A stretch of DNA of 64,000 bases from Nymphaea colorata (Eukaryota > Streptophyta > Magnoliopsida > Nymphaeales > Nymphaeaceae): NCBI RefSeq assembly GCF_008831285.2, contig NC_045138.2, positions 8,151,205-8,215,204 on the forward strand. The letters are read 5' to 3'. This document shows, piece by piece, positions 25,980 to 37,971 of this stretch. The notes beneath the pieces were generated by a model that searched no databases, was not told where the DNA came from, and saw only the letters and a list, made by a program, of their open reading frames with translations. The translations under genes and the position numbers were made by a program. Position 1 is the first letter of the stretch. Every line of letters begins with the position of its first letter.

Positions 25980-26290
25980 CATAAAATGAAAGATCATTTC
26001 ATCTTCTCATATTCCTGGTGCATCGAGCATTGCCTCTTGACTCTAGAATAGAGATTAAAAGCTATCTCATTTGGCCATGGGGAAATGAGGAAAAGAGAAA
26101 ATAAGAGAAGCAAAACAAGATTATATTCATGAGATGAAATAACATGATTGAAGCATGAAATGTCACTTCACATTTTCATGCTCCCGATGCACTTAAAAAT
26201 ACATCTTGACTATAAAATAAAGATTTTGGGGCTATCTTGTATGACCATGGGGAGATGAAGAAGAGAAAAAATGAAGAAAAGAAAGGGAGA
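25980..26290 (+). repeat. Two ~170-bp diverged repeats within the long LTR
   Basis: Two similar blocks start at about 25990 and 26160. Each runs from a CATTTTCATGCTC / GATGCA motif through CTTGACT to GGCCATGGGGA. The same block occurs four more times, in both orientations, at 32640-33390 in the second family member. It is a hallmark sub-repeat of this LTR family. Confidence 0.65.
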
Positions 26291-28730
26291 GGGATGTTGG
26301 TTACATACTTCTAATGAGAATGATTTTGGGAAAAAATGATCATCCTCTACTTGGAATGATCTTTAACTCACCTTGAATGAATCTCCATGATAATGAAGAA
26401 GAGTTGTAGCTTCCTTCTTGCAAGTGTCAGCTCCAAGCAGATTCTGTGCCTGGTTAGGCTGAGAGGGAGCAGTGACTTTGGCTGATCGTAACACCCTGGA
26501 TAGAGCTCAGAAATGGGAAAATAATAGCTTGTTAGAACCGGGAGGAAAAGAGCTTTCCAGTGGTACCCTATTTGACCGAAGCCGATTCTGGATTGCCAAG
26601 ATATTGACCTCTGATTATAGATAAGTTTCCTGTGGTCGCTGTCTGATCAGCCTGAGGATGTCGAGAATCAGGCATGTGTTCCCAGACGTGTTTCTCTTCA
26701 ACCACAGCTCAGATTGGGGTGCTCAATAGCTGATTGGAAAGCTGGAGATATCAGGATTCAATGCATGCAGCGAGAGAGTGAAATTTGTGCAGAATTGGGT
26801 GGCAGAGACTGCCGATCTGAAACTGTTCTGCGGCTGCCATAGAGGTGCTGGCCTATCTTCCGAAAATCAGGGTTCACTTTGCAGGTCTCCAGATTTTGAC
26901 TCCCAGCTCCGTTCCTTGCCTATAGTAGCTCGTTGGAAAGCTGGAGAAGTCAGGAAGAGAATGACATCAGTTTGCAAGATTTTCATGAAGGAATCTCCAT
27001 ATATGGCCTGAAGGGCAGAGGTCGTTCTGCATGTCGTAGGAGCAAGGAGCAGGGAATAACGTTACTTCTTTTGGGAGTAGGGGATAGAGTTACCTAGCTC
27101 TAGCGGTACGAGGGACAACTTGAAGGCGTTATTTCGAGCTCGTGAAGGAAGGGTGTCCGGTTAGGGAATGGAGGATGCCAAGAAGGTGCTGCGATGGTGG
27201 TCGTTGTGTCGTAGGTCCGTCAGGTGGTCGGGCTATGAGCGTGCCTCAACCGTAGCATACACAGTCCAACCGAACAGCAGCAACGTGCCTCGCAACTGCC
27301 GTTCTCAGTGGCATAGGGTTTGGGGTGTCGTTGGGGTACCTTCACTTGTGAAGACGTGCCTCAATCTTCACTGCACGAAGGGGCGGGAGCCATTCCTATG
27401 CTGATCGGAGACGAACAACAGTGGGAAATAACACCTTGTCGGTTTATTGAGTGGAAGCCAACTGAACACCGCCAGACATGGCTGCCCCCCTCCCCAAGAT
27501 GAGGGCCGAGAGATTTATAGGGAGAAAAAGATGGTTGCCTGCCCGCTTGGAAGGATTCGGACGCCATGGCCGAATGATGACTTTGCTGCGTCTGGTCATC
27601 CACGATCCGCCGGAGATCCGATGCCCACTAGTTGTTTGCTGCTGCCATGCTTGACTGCCATCATGCTGTTGTAGTGGCCTGCTGAGAACCAAGGGCTGGA
27701 GGGAGAAGCTGTGGAGGATGGGTCTGCAACACGAAAGGACTCCTTTGCGTGAGACTTGAGGAGCTGCATAAGAAATGCGAAAGAGTTGCCTCGAGCTTGA
27801 GTCTTCTGGATCCCTCTAAAGGATCTGCACCGTTGGATGGAGGATGAACGGCCACTCCTGTGCCCTTTCTCTTTCAAATGTGCTTTAGGCTTGGCAAGGG
27901 ACCAAGGCATTGAATGTTGTGCATGGGGAAGGTGCACAATTAGCCTTGTGCGAGGAGCTTTTGGAGTCTTCTTCAGTTGGGCGGGAAAAGGGAAAGCCAA
28001 CGGTCGGGCTCCTTTTGCCAAATCTCTATGAGGTGAGGCGGGTGGAATGTGAGCCATTGATCTTGGAGATGGACGGCTAGGCTTCAGCTGCACCTAGGGT
28101 TTCTGGATTCTTCTTTAGGCTAGGCGGGATAGGAGGTCCAACGGTAGGAAGATGGACGTCCTGGATTTCTTGGTGATTGAGATGAGCGGTCAGGTTGGAT
28201 CAAGAGTTCAGATGGCTTGGGAGGAGGAACACTCAGATCTTAGAGTTTCTAGAAACATCTAATGGTGGAACGGGAAAGCTAGGGATGGACAGTTAGGTGA
28301 GATGGATCAGGGATCTGGATCTAGATAGCATATCTGATTCTGTGACTTGATCCAAGATCCTATTCCGACGCGGTGTTGGATCAACATATGTTTGGATCTC
28401 AATAACAAACTTGCTGCTTGAGCCTAAACCGGTTGACTCGGTTCAGTTGACTGATCCAGGTGGTTTGACCCAGCTGACTCGTTCCGAGCCCCTAGGGAAT
28501 CGATTGGATCCCTGGATCTGGTTGGGGCAGGGTTTGGTTCAAATTTGGATCTGAAAGTCGGATTTTGAATCTAATTTGAATTTGATAATTGGATTTTGAG
28601 TTTGAAATGCTAGATTTGGATCTAAACTTAGGTTTAGACATTCATTTTGGATTGAATAATTGCAAATTTGTTTTAAATCTAAATAATAAAATAATGGCCC
28701 CTTTTTTTTGGGAAATCTGGGGTGATGACA

Positions 28731-29995
28731 ACTATGAAGAAACTTTTGGTCCTATCGCTAAACGACACCAATTAAGACCCTGATGAATGTAGTTTCGATC
28801 AAGAAATAGTCTACTTAACAATAGATCTCTATAATGTTTTTTAAAATGGTAATTTGAATGAGGAAGTATATGTAGACTCACCTCCTATACTTGATATGTC
28901 TAAAGGAAAAGTTATTCGTCTTAAAGAGACATTGTATGACTTGAAACAAACTCTAAAAGCTTAGTTTAACAGGTTTGGTAATGTTATGTTCGAACAAAAT
29001 TTTACATCATGTTACTCTGATACTGCTATATTTCTTAAAAATTACTATTGAGGGAATAAATGTGCTATTATTATATGTAGATGACATGATTATTATAGGT
29101 AATGATGACAAGGAAATTATGCAAATAAAGTATAAAAGAATGACTTTGAAATGATTGATTTTGATATCCTAACATATTCCCTTGGTATTGAAGTAGCTTA
29201 CAATAGAAGATATTTAATCTCACAAATGAAGTTTGCCAGTAATATCAGAAATATGTCAAGAATCACAAATGACAAGGTGGTTGAAAGTCTTGAAGCTTTG
29301 GGAGTGAAGATGAGGATTGATGATAAAGAAGTTCTTGAGAATCCTACACCTTTCCATCAATTAGCTGGAGCCCTTACATATCTATCCACCACTATGCATT
29401 AAATCAATTTCAACAAAAACCTACATATGTACACATGGGAATTGCGATGAGGATTGTTTGATATGTCAAAAACATTATCACTAAAGGACTTTTCTATCCT
29501 CCTCATCTAATTTGAATATGATCATATATTCTAATGTTGATTGGGATGGGGATCCTAATAATATGAATTCCATTACATGTTTTTGTGTTTTCTTAAGTGG
29601 CTCTCTAATCTCTTGGATATGCAAAAAGCAAAATAAAGTCTTTCTATCTTCAAGTGAAGCATAGTATCATGCTATGGCCTTCACTACCATGGAGATTGTA
29701 TGGTTAATAAGTTTATTAATATTCGTTGGAATTGATTTGACTGAAGTGATGAGGTTCTGTTGTGACAACAAAAGTGTTATTTATATTGCTAGCAATCATG
29801 TTTTTTTATTAAAAACCAAACATATTGGAATAAATTGCCATTATATGTGAGAATAATATCTTAGATGAACAATTGACATATTCTTTCAAGCCTTCGGAAT
29901 ATCAACTCGGAGACTTCTTCACAAAGGCACTTGCTTCAACTAGATTTATTTCCACCTTAAAAACTTTTAGTGATCATGATGTAAGTTTGAGGGGG
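28731..29995 (+). pseudogene. Copia RT second half and RNase H, degenerate
   Basis: After the target duplication the copia frame continues with EETFGPIAKR. Next come EEVYVDSPP and a LKETLYDLKQ motif, then LLYVDDMIIIGND (the YVDD catalytic box of reverse transcriptase, about 29065-29105). RNase H-like motifs follow (LSSSEA.YHAMA, CDNKSVIYIASN, KTKHIGINCHY). Multiple stops and frameshifts are present. It ends in TTTGAGGGGG, a polypurine tract, immediately before the 3' LTR. Confidence 0.75.
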
Positions 29996-30466
<471 letters not shown>

Positions 30467-31576
30467 AATATAATTATTCTCCTCTAGCTTGAAGATTTTC
30501 TTTGTGTATGCTCTTGGTGTGGCTGGTATCTTCATTATTGGGGCTTTTCTATCCACTAGTTTAGTTCTGATTTACAATATGTCTCATAAGGAATCATTTT
30601 TTTTTCTTGAACTTTTTTACTATGTTATTTTATCATGCTTTGCTGCTTTGTTATTGTGATCAAGAGGACTTGGTAGTGCCTAAAGTGAAGCTTCACTCCA
30701 ACATAGGAATTGCTGCTGCAAAGTTGTGAAAAGTTGTTACTACAGGTGCATGTTAATGATGCATTTGTAAAGCTAGTCTTTACTATCTCCAAATTGTGAT
30801 TAGAATGCCCTCCATTTATGGGTTTGTTCAAATTCTGTAGTCTATGTTGGTTAATGTTACATTCCATTTATAAATTTGAGAATTTTTCATCTATTTGATT
30901 GTGATCATTAGTTCATTGGAACTTGAAGTTTACTACATGTTCTTCTTGATGATGATTTTTCTGTACGTCTTTGGGTTGAGGTCTGGATTCCATATACACA
31001 AGTTTTGATGCAACTCATGTAGAAAAGTTCATCTTGATGATATGGAGTCCTTCAAGTTGTTAGTATGTTGTGGCTTCAGTTAATCATCAAACAGATTCAC
31101 ATTCATGCATTTTGAGGGGAATGAAATTCTTGCCCATAAGCATTAGAGATGCTTTTCTTGGTTTTTTTGTGTTGAACTTTTGTATGTAAGATAATTGATT
31201 TCTACCCTTGATGCAGTATTTATTGTAGTTAAAGATGACATAGATTGTACGCCATATCCAACTATAGGTACATCTTCTCTTTGGACATTCCTTGTTTTGA
31301 TCTATAAGCTGGTTTTATTTAGTAATTCAATTTTTTAAGAGGTACAAAGTGGCTGCATAATGTCAGATGTTTCCAGGAGGATGCATTTGATGCAAAGAAC
31401 CTTGGATGCCATAATCATTGGAAAGAAAAATATGCTAAAGTCTGGTTTGGGACTAGTGGAATAATTCCACATTATGGGTTAGAGAACTCACAACAATTTC
31501 ATCATCTTTGGTGCTAAAGTAGTGCCACTAAACATCTTCATTGGTGCTAACATAGTGCTACAAGAAGCACCACAAT
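30467..31576. other. Flanking DNA, no gene seen
   Basis: No recognisable coding sequence on either strand. Near 31510-31580 are repeated GGTGCTAA and AGTGCCA/AGTGCTA strings, on the left side of the second long LTR. These could be subterminal repeats of an older element, but I could not define its ends. Confidence 0.4.
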
Positions 31577-31694
31577 TGTAGTGTAATCACCCCAAAATTT
31601 TTCAAAAGACTACGTTATTTTACCAAAGCACAAAACCCAAATTTGGATGCAAGATTCAAATCTAAAGCTTTACGGTTTGTCCTCACACCAAAAT

Positions 31695-31916
31695 ATGTTT
31701 TTGAAGCTTAAAACGAAGCTGACCACTCTTTTGATACGAAAAAAAAACAGTTTTATACACTTTTTAAATAAATTAAACAAAAAAATAAATTTTTATGCTT
31801 TTATTATGTTTTTGAAGCTTAAAACGAAGCCGACCACTATTTTGATACGAAAAAAAAAACAGTTTTGTACACTTTTTAAATAAATTAAACAAAAAAAAGA
31901 ATTTTTATGCTTTTAT
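31695..31916. repeat. 111-bp tandem duplication in the second long LTR
   Basis: Units 31695-31805 and 31806-31916 each start ATGTTTTTGAAGCTTAAAAC. They are nearly identical, including an A-rich run before CAGTTTT and TACACTTTTTAAATAAATT. Confidence 0.9.
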
Positions 31917-32204
31917 ACGAAAAAACCCTTATTTCATAAACAGTTAAAAAACAAAGAAGTTCGCATGTCCTGCGATGCGCAGTCGTGCGACCATGCGTCG
32001 CGCAATGCACGTGCGATCGTGTGAAGCGATCGCTACAACGACTGTGTTACGCGATCGCTACAGCGCCTTGCGCGCTGCCGCGCGCGTTTTTCTAGTGCCC
32101 CAGCCGGGTCCTGCCACAATGCAGGCCCCCTTTTTCTTACAAAACCGACCCTTGGGGCAGTTTTTGAAATTTTAGGGTGGACATTAGCTCTGCCCACACC
32201 CCAA

Positions 32205-32535
32205 AGTGGTATTTATAGGGCTAAGGACCAATCCCACTTAGTCAAAACCTATTTTTTAGAAATTATTTTGAAAATAATTCAAAATGAATTAAAATTCACA
32301 TAAAAATGTTGTGAAATTAAAAAAATCAAATTTTGAGTTTTGGCTCCAAAACTCTCTATAAATACCTCCATAATCTTCCCTCTTGGGGCCCTTAGAGAAA
32401 ATCTAGTGTATTCTCACTTGAAGACTTAGAGTTTTTCCTCCCTATAAATACCTCCATAATCTTCCCTCTGGGGCATGAGCTAGCCCTTAGAAAAAATCTA
32501 GTGCATTCTCACTTGAAGACTTAGAGTTTTCCCTT
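32205..32535. promoter_or_regulatory. Divergent TATA-like motifs and an 86-bp tandem duplication
   Basis: On + the motif CTATAAATACC occurs at 32356 and 32442, at the heads of two tandem units (86 bp, then about 93 bp). Both units share CCATAATCTTCCCTC and CACTTGAAGACTTAGAG. On - a CCTATAAATACC motif lies at about 32213. They resemble LTR core promoters. Activity is not shown, and the two orientations fit the inversion within this element. Confidence 0.45.
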
Positions 32536-32590
32536 AGCTTTCTTCCTTCATTTCTCTCTTCCTCTTTCATTTTCATTCTTCTTCTTCTTT

Positions 32591-33259
32591 ATTCAAAAAG
32601 AAATAGAACATGATGCAATCATAAAATGAAATATTATCTGATCTTTTCATGCTCCTGATGCACTCAAGAATAGCTTCTTGACTCCGAACAGGAGATTTTA
32701 GAGCTATCTTATATGGCCATGAGGAGATGACGAAGATAGGAAATAAGGGAACCACAACAAGACTATATTCAAGAAAAGAGAGCATGATTTAATCATAAAA
32801 TGAAATATCATCTCATCTTCTCATGCTCTTGGTGCACTCAAGAATAATTTTTTGACTCTGAAAATAAGATTTTAGATCTATCTTATATGGCCATTGAGAG
32901 ATAAAAAAAAAGAGAAAACAAGGGAAGAAAAATAAAACTATATTCAAGAAAAAAGAGAAAACAATGAAAGGAATGAAATGGGATGTTGATTACATACCTT
33001 GAATGAAAATAATTTTTGGAAAAAAAAAAGAACCTTGCTGGAATGATCCTAGATCCCCTTGAGTAGAACAATAAGATGATGAAGAGGATGCCTCCAAGAG
33101 ATCTCTTTGTGCTCCCTTGAATGTCTCCTCATGGCCATATAAGATAGCTCTAAAATCTCCTGTTCGGAGTCAAGAAGCTATTCTTGAGTGCATCAGGAGC
33201 ATGAAAAGGTCAGATGATATTTCATTTTATGATTGCATCATGTTCTATTTCTTGAATAT
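32591..33259. repeat. Inverted repeat with ~137-bp arms and ~396-bp loop
   Basis: Arm 32591-32727 is nearly the reverse complement of 33124-33259. Shared text includes CTCCTGATGCACTCAAG and GACTCCGAACAGGAG. The arms are far more alike than other copies of the same sub-repeat, so the duplication is younger than the family. Confidence 0.85.
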
Positions 33260-33930
33260 AGCTTTGTATTGGTTCTCTTATTTCCTCTCTTCTTCATCTC
33301 CCCATGGCCATATGAGATAGCTCTTAAATCTCTATTTTAGAGTCAAGAATCTATGCTCGAGTGCACCAGGAGCATGAGAAAATGAAATGATATTGCATTC
33401 TATGATTGAACAAGTTCTCTTTATCACTTAAATGTTGCTTTATTTTAGAGATATTGTTCATGCATAGTTGCTTTATTTTTCTATTCATATATGTGAATGT
33501 AATGCAAAAATGAGAGTGTGGTTTGGGACTCTTTATTCTTATGTTAATTTTTGAGGTTAGGGCTTATCCAACCCAAGGGAAACCCTCACAAATATGTACA
33601 TGTTAATATACATTTTCATGTCATTTTGCATTAGTTTCCTTCTAATCTTCCAGTTAAGAAACCTAATGAGCGCCTTATCATGTGGTTTGATTTTCTTCCA
33701 TACCAAACGGTGGAAGAAACATATTTCCTTGTAACAAATGAAATAACTATGTTTTATGTTCACATATAAAAATGTTTGAAATCATGTTTTCCAAAATATT
33801 TTCAAAAGAACCATTTCTAATGTGGCTTTAGAGACTTAGCTTAGGCTCTTGCATGAGTCCAAACTTCCTCTCCGGCCTACATCAAACTTAAAATCGGATG
33901 TTTTAAGTTACTTTTAATCTCATGAAGACA

Positions 33931-33931
33931 C

Positions 33932-33968
<37 letters not shown>

Positions 33969-34121
33969 CACATGATGATCTCCTTCATTCTTCTCTTTGT
34001 GTGTTTCTATATTCTATTTTACAAATTTCACATATATATGAATAGATATATACATGTGTTCTATTTTCTCGCTCTAGAATCTTGACATAACACTTAAAGT
34101 TAAATGTCTTCTCCTACATTT

Positions 34122-34197
<76 letters not shown>
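33931..34197. repeat. (TA)n/(TG)n and long (TA)n arrays in the second long LTR
   Basis: There is a (TA)n(TG)n compound tract at about 33931-33969 and a (TA)n array of about 73 bp at 34124-34197. They lie at roughly the same distance from the LTR start as the (TA)n arrays of the other family member. Confidence 0.9.
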
Positions 34198-34198
<1 letters not shown>

Positions 34199-35316
34199 CT
34201 CTATATCTTTTCCTTAAAATCTCACCTTCTCTTCCAATCAATACCCTCTTTTTGTAAACTTTCATATACGTTTATGTGTGACAATATATACATGTATATG
34301 TGCATTTCTTTCTTTCTCTCTTTCTTCTAAGAACTTGTTTTTCCTCTCTATTTAAATTAAGATTATATCTTCAAAAGATTAGCATATATACATATATGTA
34401 TGTAAGTATGCACATACATATGAAGATACTTATCTTTCTCTCTTTCAAAATCTTTCATTTGGTGATCTTTGAAATCTCCTTCTCTCTCTCTTTCTTTCTA
34501 AGGAAGTATCTCATCTTTTTCATTCTTTTGAACATATTTTTCTTTCAAGATCATTTTCATTTACGACTTCACCAATACCAAAACTCAAGTAATGACCCAA
34601 TATTGGATCCATGCTTGATGGTCTACAACTCCAATCCATTTTTAAAAACTTTTTCTTCTTATATATGATCATTATGAAAACAAAAATCTTAGATGTATGT
34701 TATGGTAAGAATGTTTTTAGATGAATACTATGGTAGAAATATTTCTAGATGAATGTTGTTGTAAGAATGAATTATTTTCTTCTAATCATATATGAGGAAT
34801 GCATTTATGTATTCTCACTCACTTAATATCACTTATGTTCACAAGCACATCTCTAAAGAACTTAAGCAAGATGACATGGAGCTCTAACATAGTAACCGAA
34901 ATAGAGTAAAATCTCAAACCTACTTAACGTTTTAAGAGAATACTAAAATGACTTCAAATTGATTTCTTAAGATTTTTGAATAATATTTATAAAGATTTCT
35001 CAATTCTAGTTTTTTCCAAAATGTTTACATTCTCAAGTAATTCTTCAAGAACCTTTTCAAAAATTTGAAACATCTAACTTTTAATATTTTTTTCTCAAAC
35101 AGTACACTGCATATAGAATAAAGAGATATTTAAATCAAAATAAAATGCATCAATAATAAACGTAGCCCTTGGATTGATTACCCCCTGGTAAAGGCACCGG
35201 GAATGGTCGATCCTCGTACCGACGGGCGAGTCTCTTTCTCTCTCATTTTCAAAACAAAACTCATTTTTCTGAGAGCATTCTAAAAACAACCAATTTTTGG
35301 GAATGCAAACATGTAG

Positions 35317-36799
35317 GCACCACTATTGTTTTCTCTTGTAATTTGTATAGAATGCTACTGACAAAAGCTATTAGTAGTGCTAGACTTTCTAGCATTAATG
35401 AAGCACAAATGTGGCATGAGTGATTTTTTTGGTCAAATTATGGTGTTGGATTCCCTAGTGCCAATAATGCCCTTTTCAATTCTTTTCCATGCTTTTTTAT
35501 TTTTCCCTACTTATTTTTCATTTACAGTCAAATTAGATATAATTTTTGCCCCCACAATAGCTTTGCATTTCACCCAATAATATAGTAAGTATATTGTAAA
35601 TGTGAAAACCTACAAAAGAACTTCAAGCTATAGAAAAATTTAAAAGGTTACCAAAAAATCATCATTAACAAGTATACAACAACCACTATCACCCTGATCA
35701 TCTCAACATTGTGATGTGTTGTCCTCACATTTGTGGGATGGACTTGTGCAGGGGCTGTTTTACAATTGTTAAGAACACCAATTGTAGTTCCATGAATACC
35801 TACCTTGTATACTCAATTCAATCTGATCTTTGGGCTCTTCACATGAAAAATGGTGAGCTCTCTTACATCCATCAGCTGAAGAAAGTAAATGTTGACCCAT
35901 TAACCTGATTTGAAAACAAAAAACAAATGGCACAACTTTTAGAAGCATTGAAATTGGCAATACCTAGTTAAACATTGGCAATCATTTAAATCGGCAATAT
36001 GTTATTCAAATGTAATGAAACATCATTAGGTAAAGCCTAATATCTTGGGTAACTGAAAAGTAATTCATATGCATACCAAACTAACACCAAAATAAAAGGA
36101 AATAATAAGATCACAACATGACTACCGATCAACATATGAAGAAGGATTTATTTGTTAAACTAGCATGCACTCCGCATCCAACGGTCCAAAGACTCTTATA
36201 GATCCTAAAACATTCTCTATCAGACTCTTGGTGTTTGCAAGAATGTACAAGGTGGGTGGACATCGAGATAGAGGAGGGCTACCAACCTGCTTATTCCCCT
36301 TTCTACTCGCACCCAACAGAAGCTTGTTTGGTGAGAGGGCATCCACCATTGGTGCCTACATCACCTTTAGAGAATAAAGGAAAAACAGAGAGAGGAGGAG
36401 GGCTACTGAACCCTCCCAGTTTGGAAAATAAGGGAGAGGAGACCATCATTGGCACCAAATCAGCAGCAACGCATCACAAAGACCACCCCATTGTTCACTA
36501 TCCCCTTCAATCTCTTATCATAATCAGAAATTTCTAAGAGAATAGGGTAGAAAGCCCATGAAAGGGAAAAAAGGAATTTACCGAGTAGGCTGAAGTCAAG
36601 CCTTTCTTGATCAGGCCCAGGTGCTTCCATCACACTCTCTGGCAATCAAAATGCAAAATTTCTATTCAGGCCGTGGGTATTTTCCACATATGGTAAGCTA
36701 GAGGAGATGGAATAGAAAGAGTAGGAAGGGCAGGGGAATTCAAAAAGTGTGCAGTTTGAGAAAAGCAAGAGGTCGTAAACGGTCAGGGGATGATGTGTG
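35317..36799. other. Intergenic or old transposon DNA, no gene seen
   Basis: Frames of 60-100 codons at 35377-36537 overlap on both strands and show no family resemblance. A slightly GC-richer patch near 36150-36500 is unexplained. Confidence 0.45.
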
Positions 36800-37045
36800 G
36801 CCACACAATTAGGCCTTATACCGGTGAATAATACTCACAGGCATATAATGCTTTTGGTCATCACTACATTGGCTTTCATCAATTATTTTGCATGATATCA
36901 TTTTCCTGCCTGACAAAACATCTATACCAACGATATCTTTCACTGCAATAGTTTTTTGTTGTGCAACCATATATACTAGTGTTATCTTTCATTGATATAG
37001 ATTCTATGGGCCTTCTCCTATAGTAGAACATGCATTTCTTGTAGT
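36800..37045 (+). mobile_element. Possible CACTA-type terminus, right end
   Basis: The stretch ends TGCATTTCTTGTAGTA. Reversed, this reads TACTACAAGAAATGCA, one base short of the canonical CACTACAAGAAA terminus. Repeated subterminal motifs occur (ATACCAACGATATCTTTCAC, ATACTAGTGTTATCTTTCA). It could pair with 16460, but flanking bases show no clear 3-bp duplication. Confidence 0.4.
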
Positions 37046-37857
37046 ATCTTGATACAAAGACCTACTTACTATCTCTTAGAACCATCTGCATTTGTCTACA
37101 TATTGCTGACAATGACATCTATCAATGACAAATAGTCATCATCATTTCATGATTTTTCCTCTTAGATATGTTAGTGTTTTTAATGTTTTATACTAGAGAT
37201 GCTTGAGATGATGTGGATGTGATGTTTGGGTATGAATCAGAATGTTAGCATTTCATATGCATCTATGCATAAATGATTTCCTTGCATAAAATTTCATTAG
37301 GAAGTGTTACCAATGGAACAATTTATGATAAGGGTAGATTTGTTAACCTCATCTATAAACATACTATTGCATGTTTCTTGATTATCATAAAAATTCAACA
37401 AAATCTTCATAATGCCATTCATTTTTAATGTTCTTGTACCTTTTCCTATTTTGGTGTTTTTGCAATTTTTTGCGTAGTCATAATAATCATACATTATTTC
37501 ATAGACCAACCCACACATTTGAGACTCACGTTGTTATACATTCTATTAAAGTCCCAACCAAATCTACCTTCATCCAAAATTTCTTTTCAGATTGTTAGAC
37601 TTCACTTCAATTTACTTTTGATTTTTTCTCTTACAATGTTAGACATTATTTTTTTATTCATTTTCTTTTGAATAATTGGATAAGTTCTCCCCTAATATCA
37701 TAGAAAGCATTCACATTTACTCCCATGAAAGTGAATAAATAGTAAATTAGTCATCATTTCAGAGCAGATTATCACCCTTAAAACCATAGGGTTTTCCATA
37801 TCTTTCGTGCCGATGTGGATAAAGTACATAATGCATCACACATATGCAATGCAAATG

Positions 37858-37971
<114 letters not shown>

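Larger units (their letters stand above)
24158..28730 (+). mobile_element. 4573-bp solo-LTR-like insertion inside the copia RT
   Basis: The segment begins TGTTTGCATCCC and ends GGGGTGATGACA (TG...CA) and is bracketed by ACTAT at 24153-24157 and 28731-28735. The copia RT frame stops being readable at the left flank (V-I-D-Y) and resumes at the right flank (E-E-T-F-G-P), which confirms insertion. No internal copy of the termini was found, so this is probably a solo LTR of an unusually long-LTR family rather than a full element. An AT-rich first half with (TA)n arrays is followed by a GC-richer second half (about 26400-28550) that holds only chance-like frames. Lineage is unproven; very long LTRs are known in Tat/Ogre-type Ty3/gypsy elements. 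Confidence 0.82.
31582..35311 (-). mobile_element. Second member of the long-LTR family, reversed and rearranged (3730 bp)
   Basis: On the - strand it begins TGTTTGCATTCCC at 35311 and ends GGGGTGATTACA at 31582, matching the termini of the 24158-28730 copy. TGTAG flanks it at 31577-31581 and 35312-35316, a perfect 5-bp target duplication. The first ~220 bases are clearly alignable with the other copy (CCCGTCGGTACGAGGATCGACC shared, split by no gap). Homology continues to about 33120. An inner part then appears in the opposite orientation (about 32570-33120), giving a fold-back. No internal LTR boundary is seen, so it looks like a rearranged solo LTR. Confidence 0.72.

Noticed and set aside
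27596-28093. 165-codon frame on - in the GC-richer part of the long LTR
   Set aside because: It is one of many overlapping frames on both strands within an LTR. It has no domain, and the GC content explains the lack of stops.
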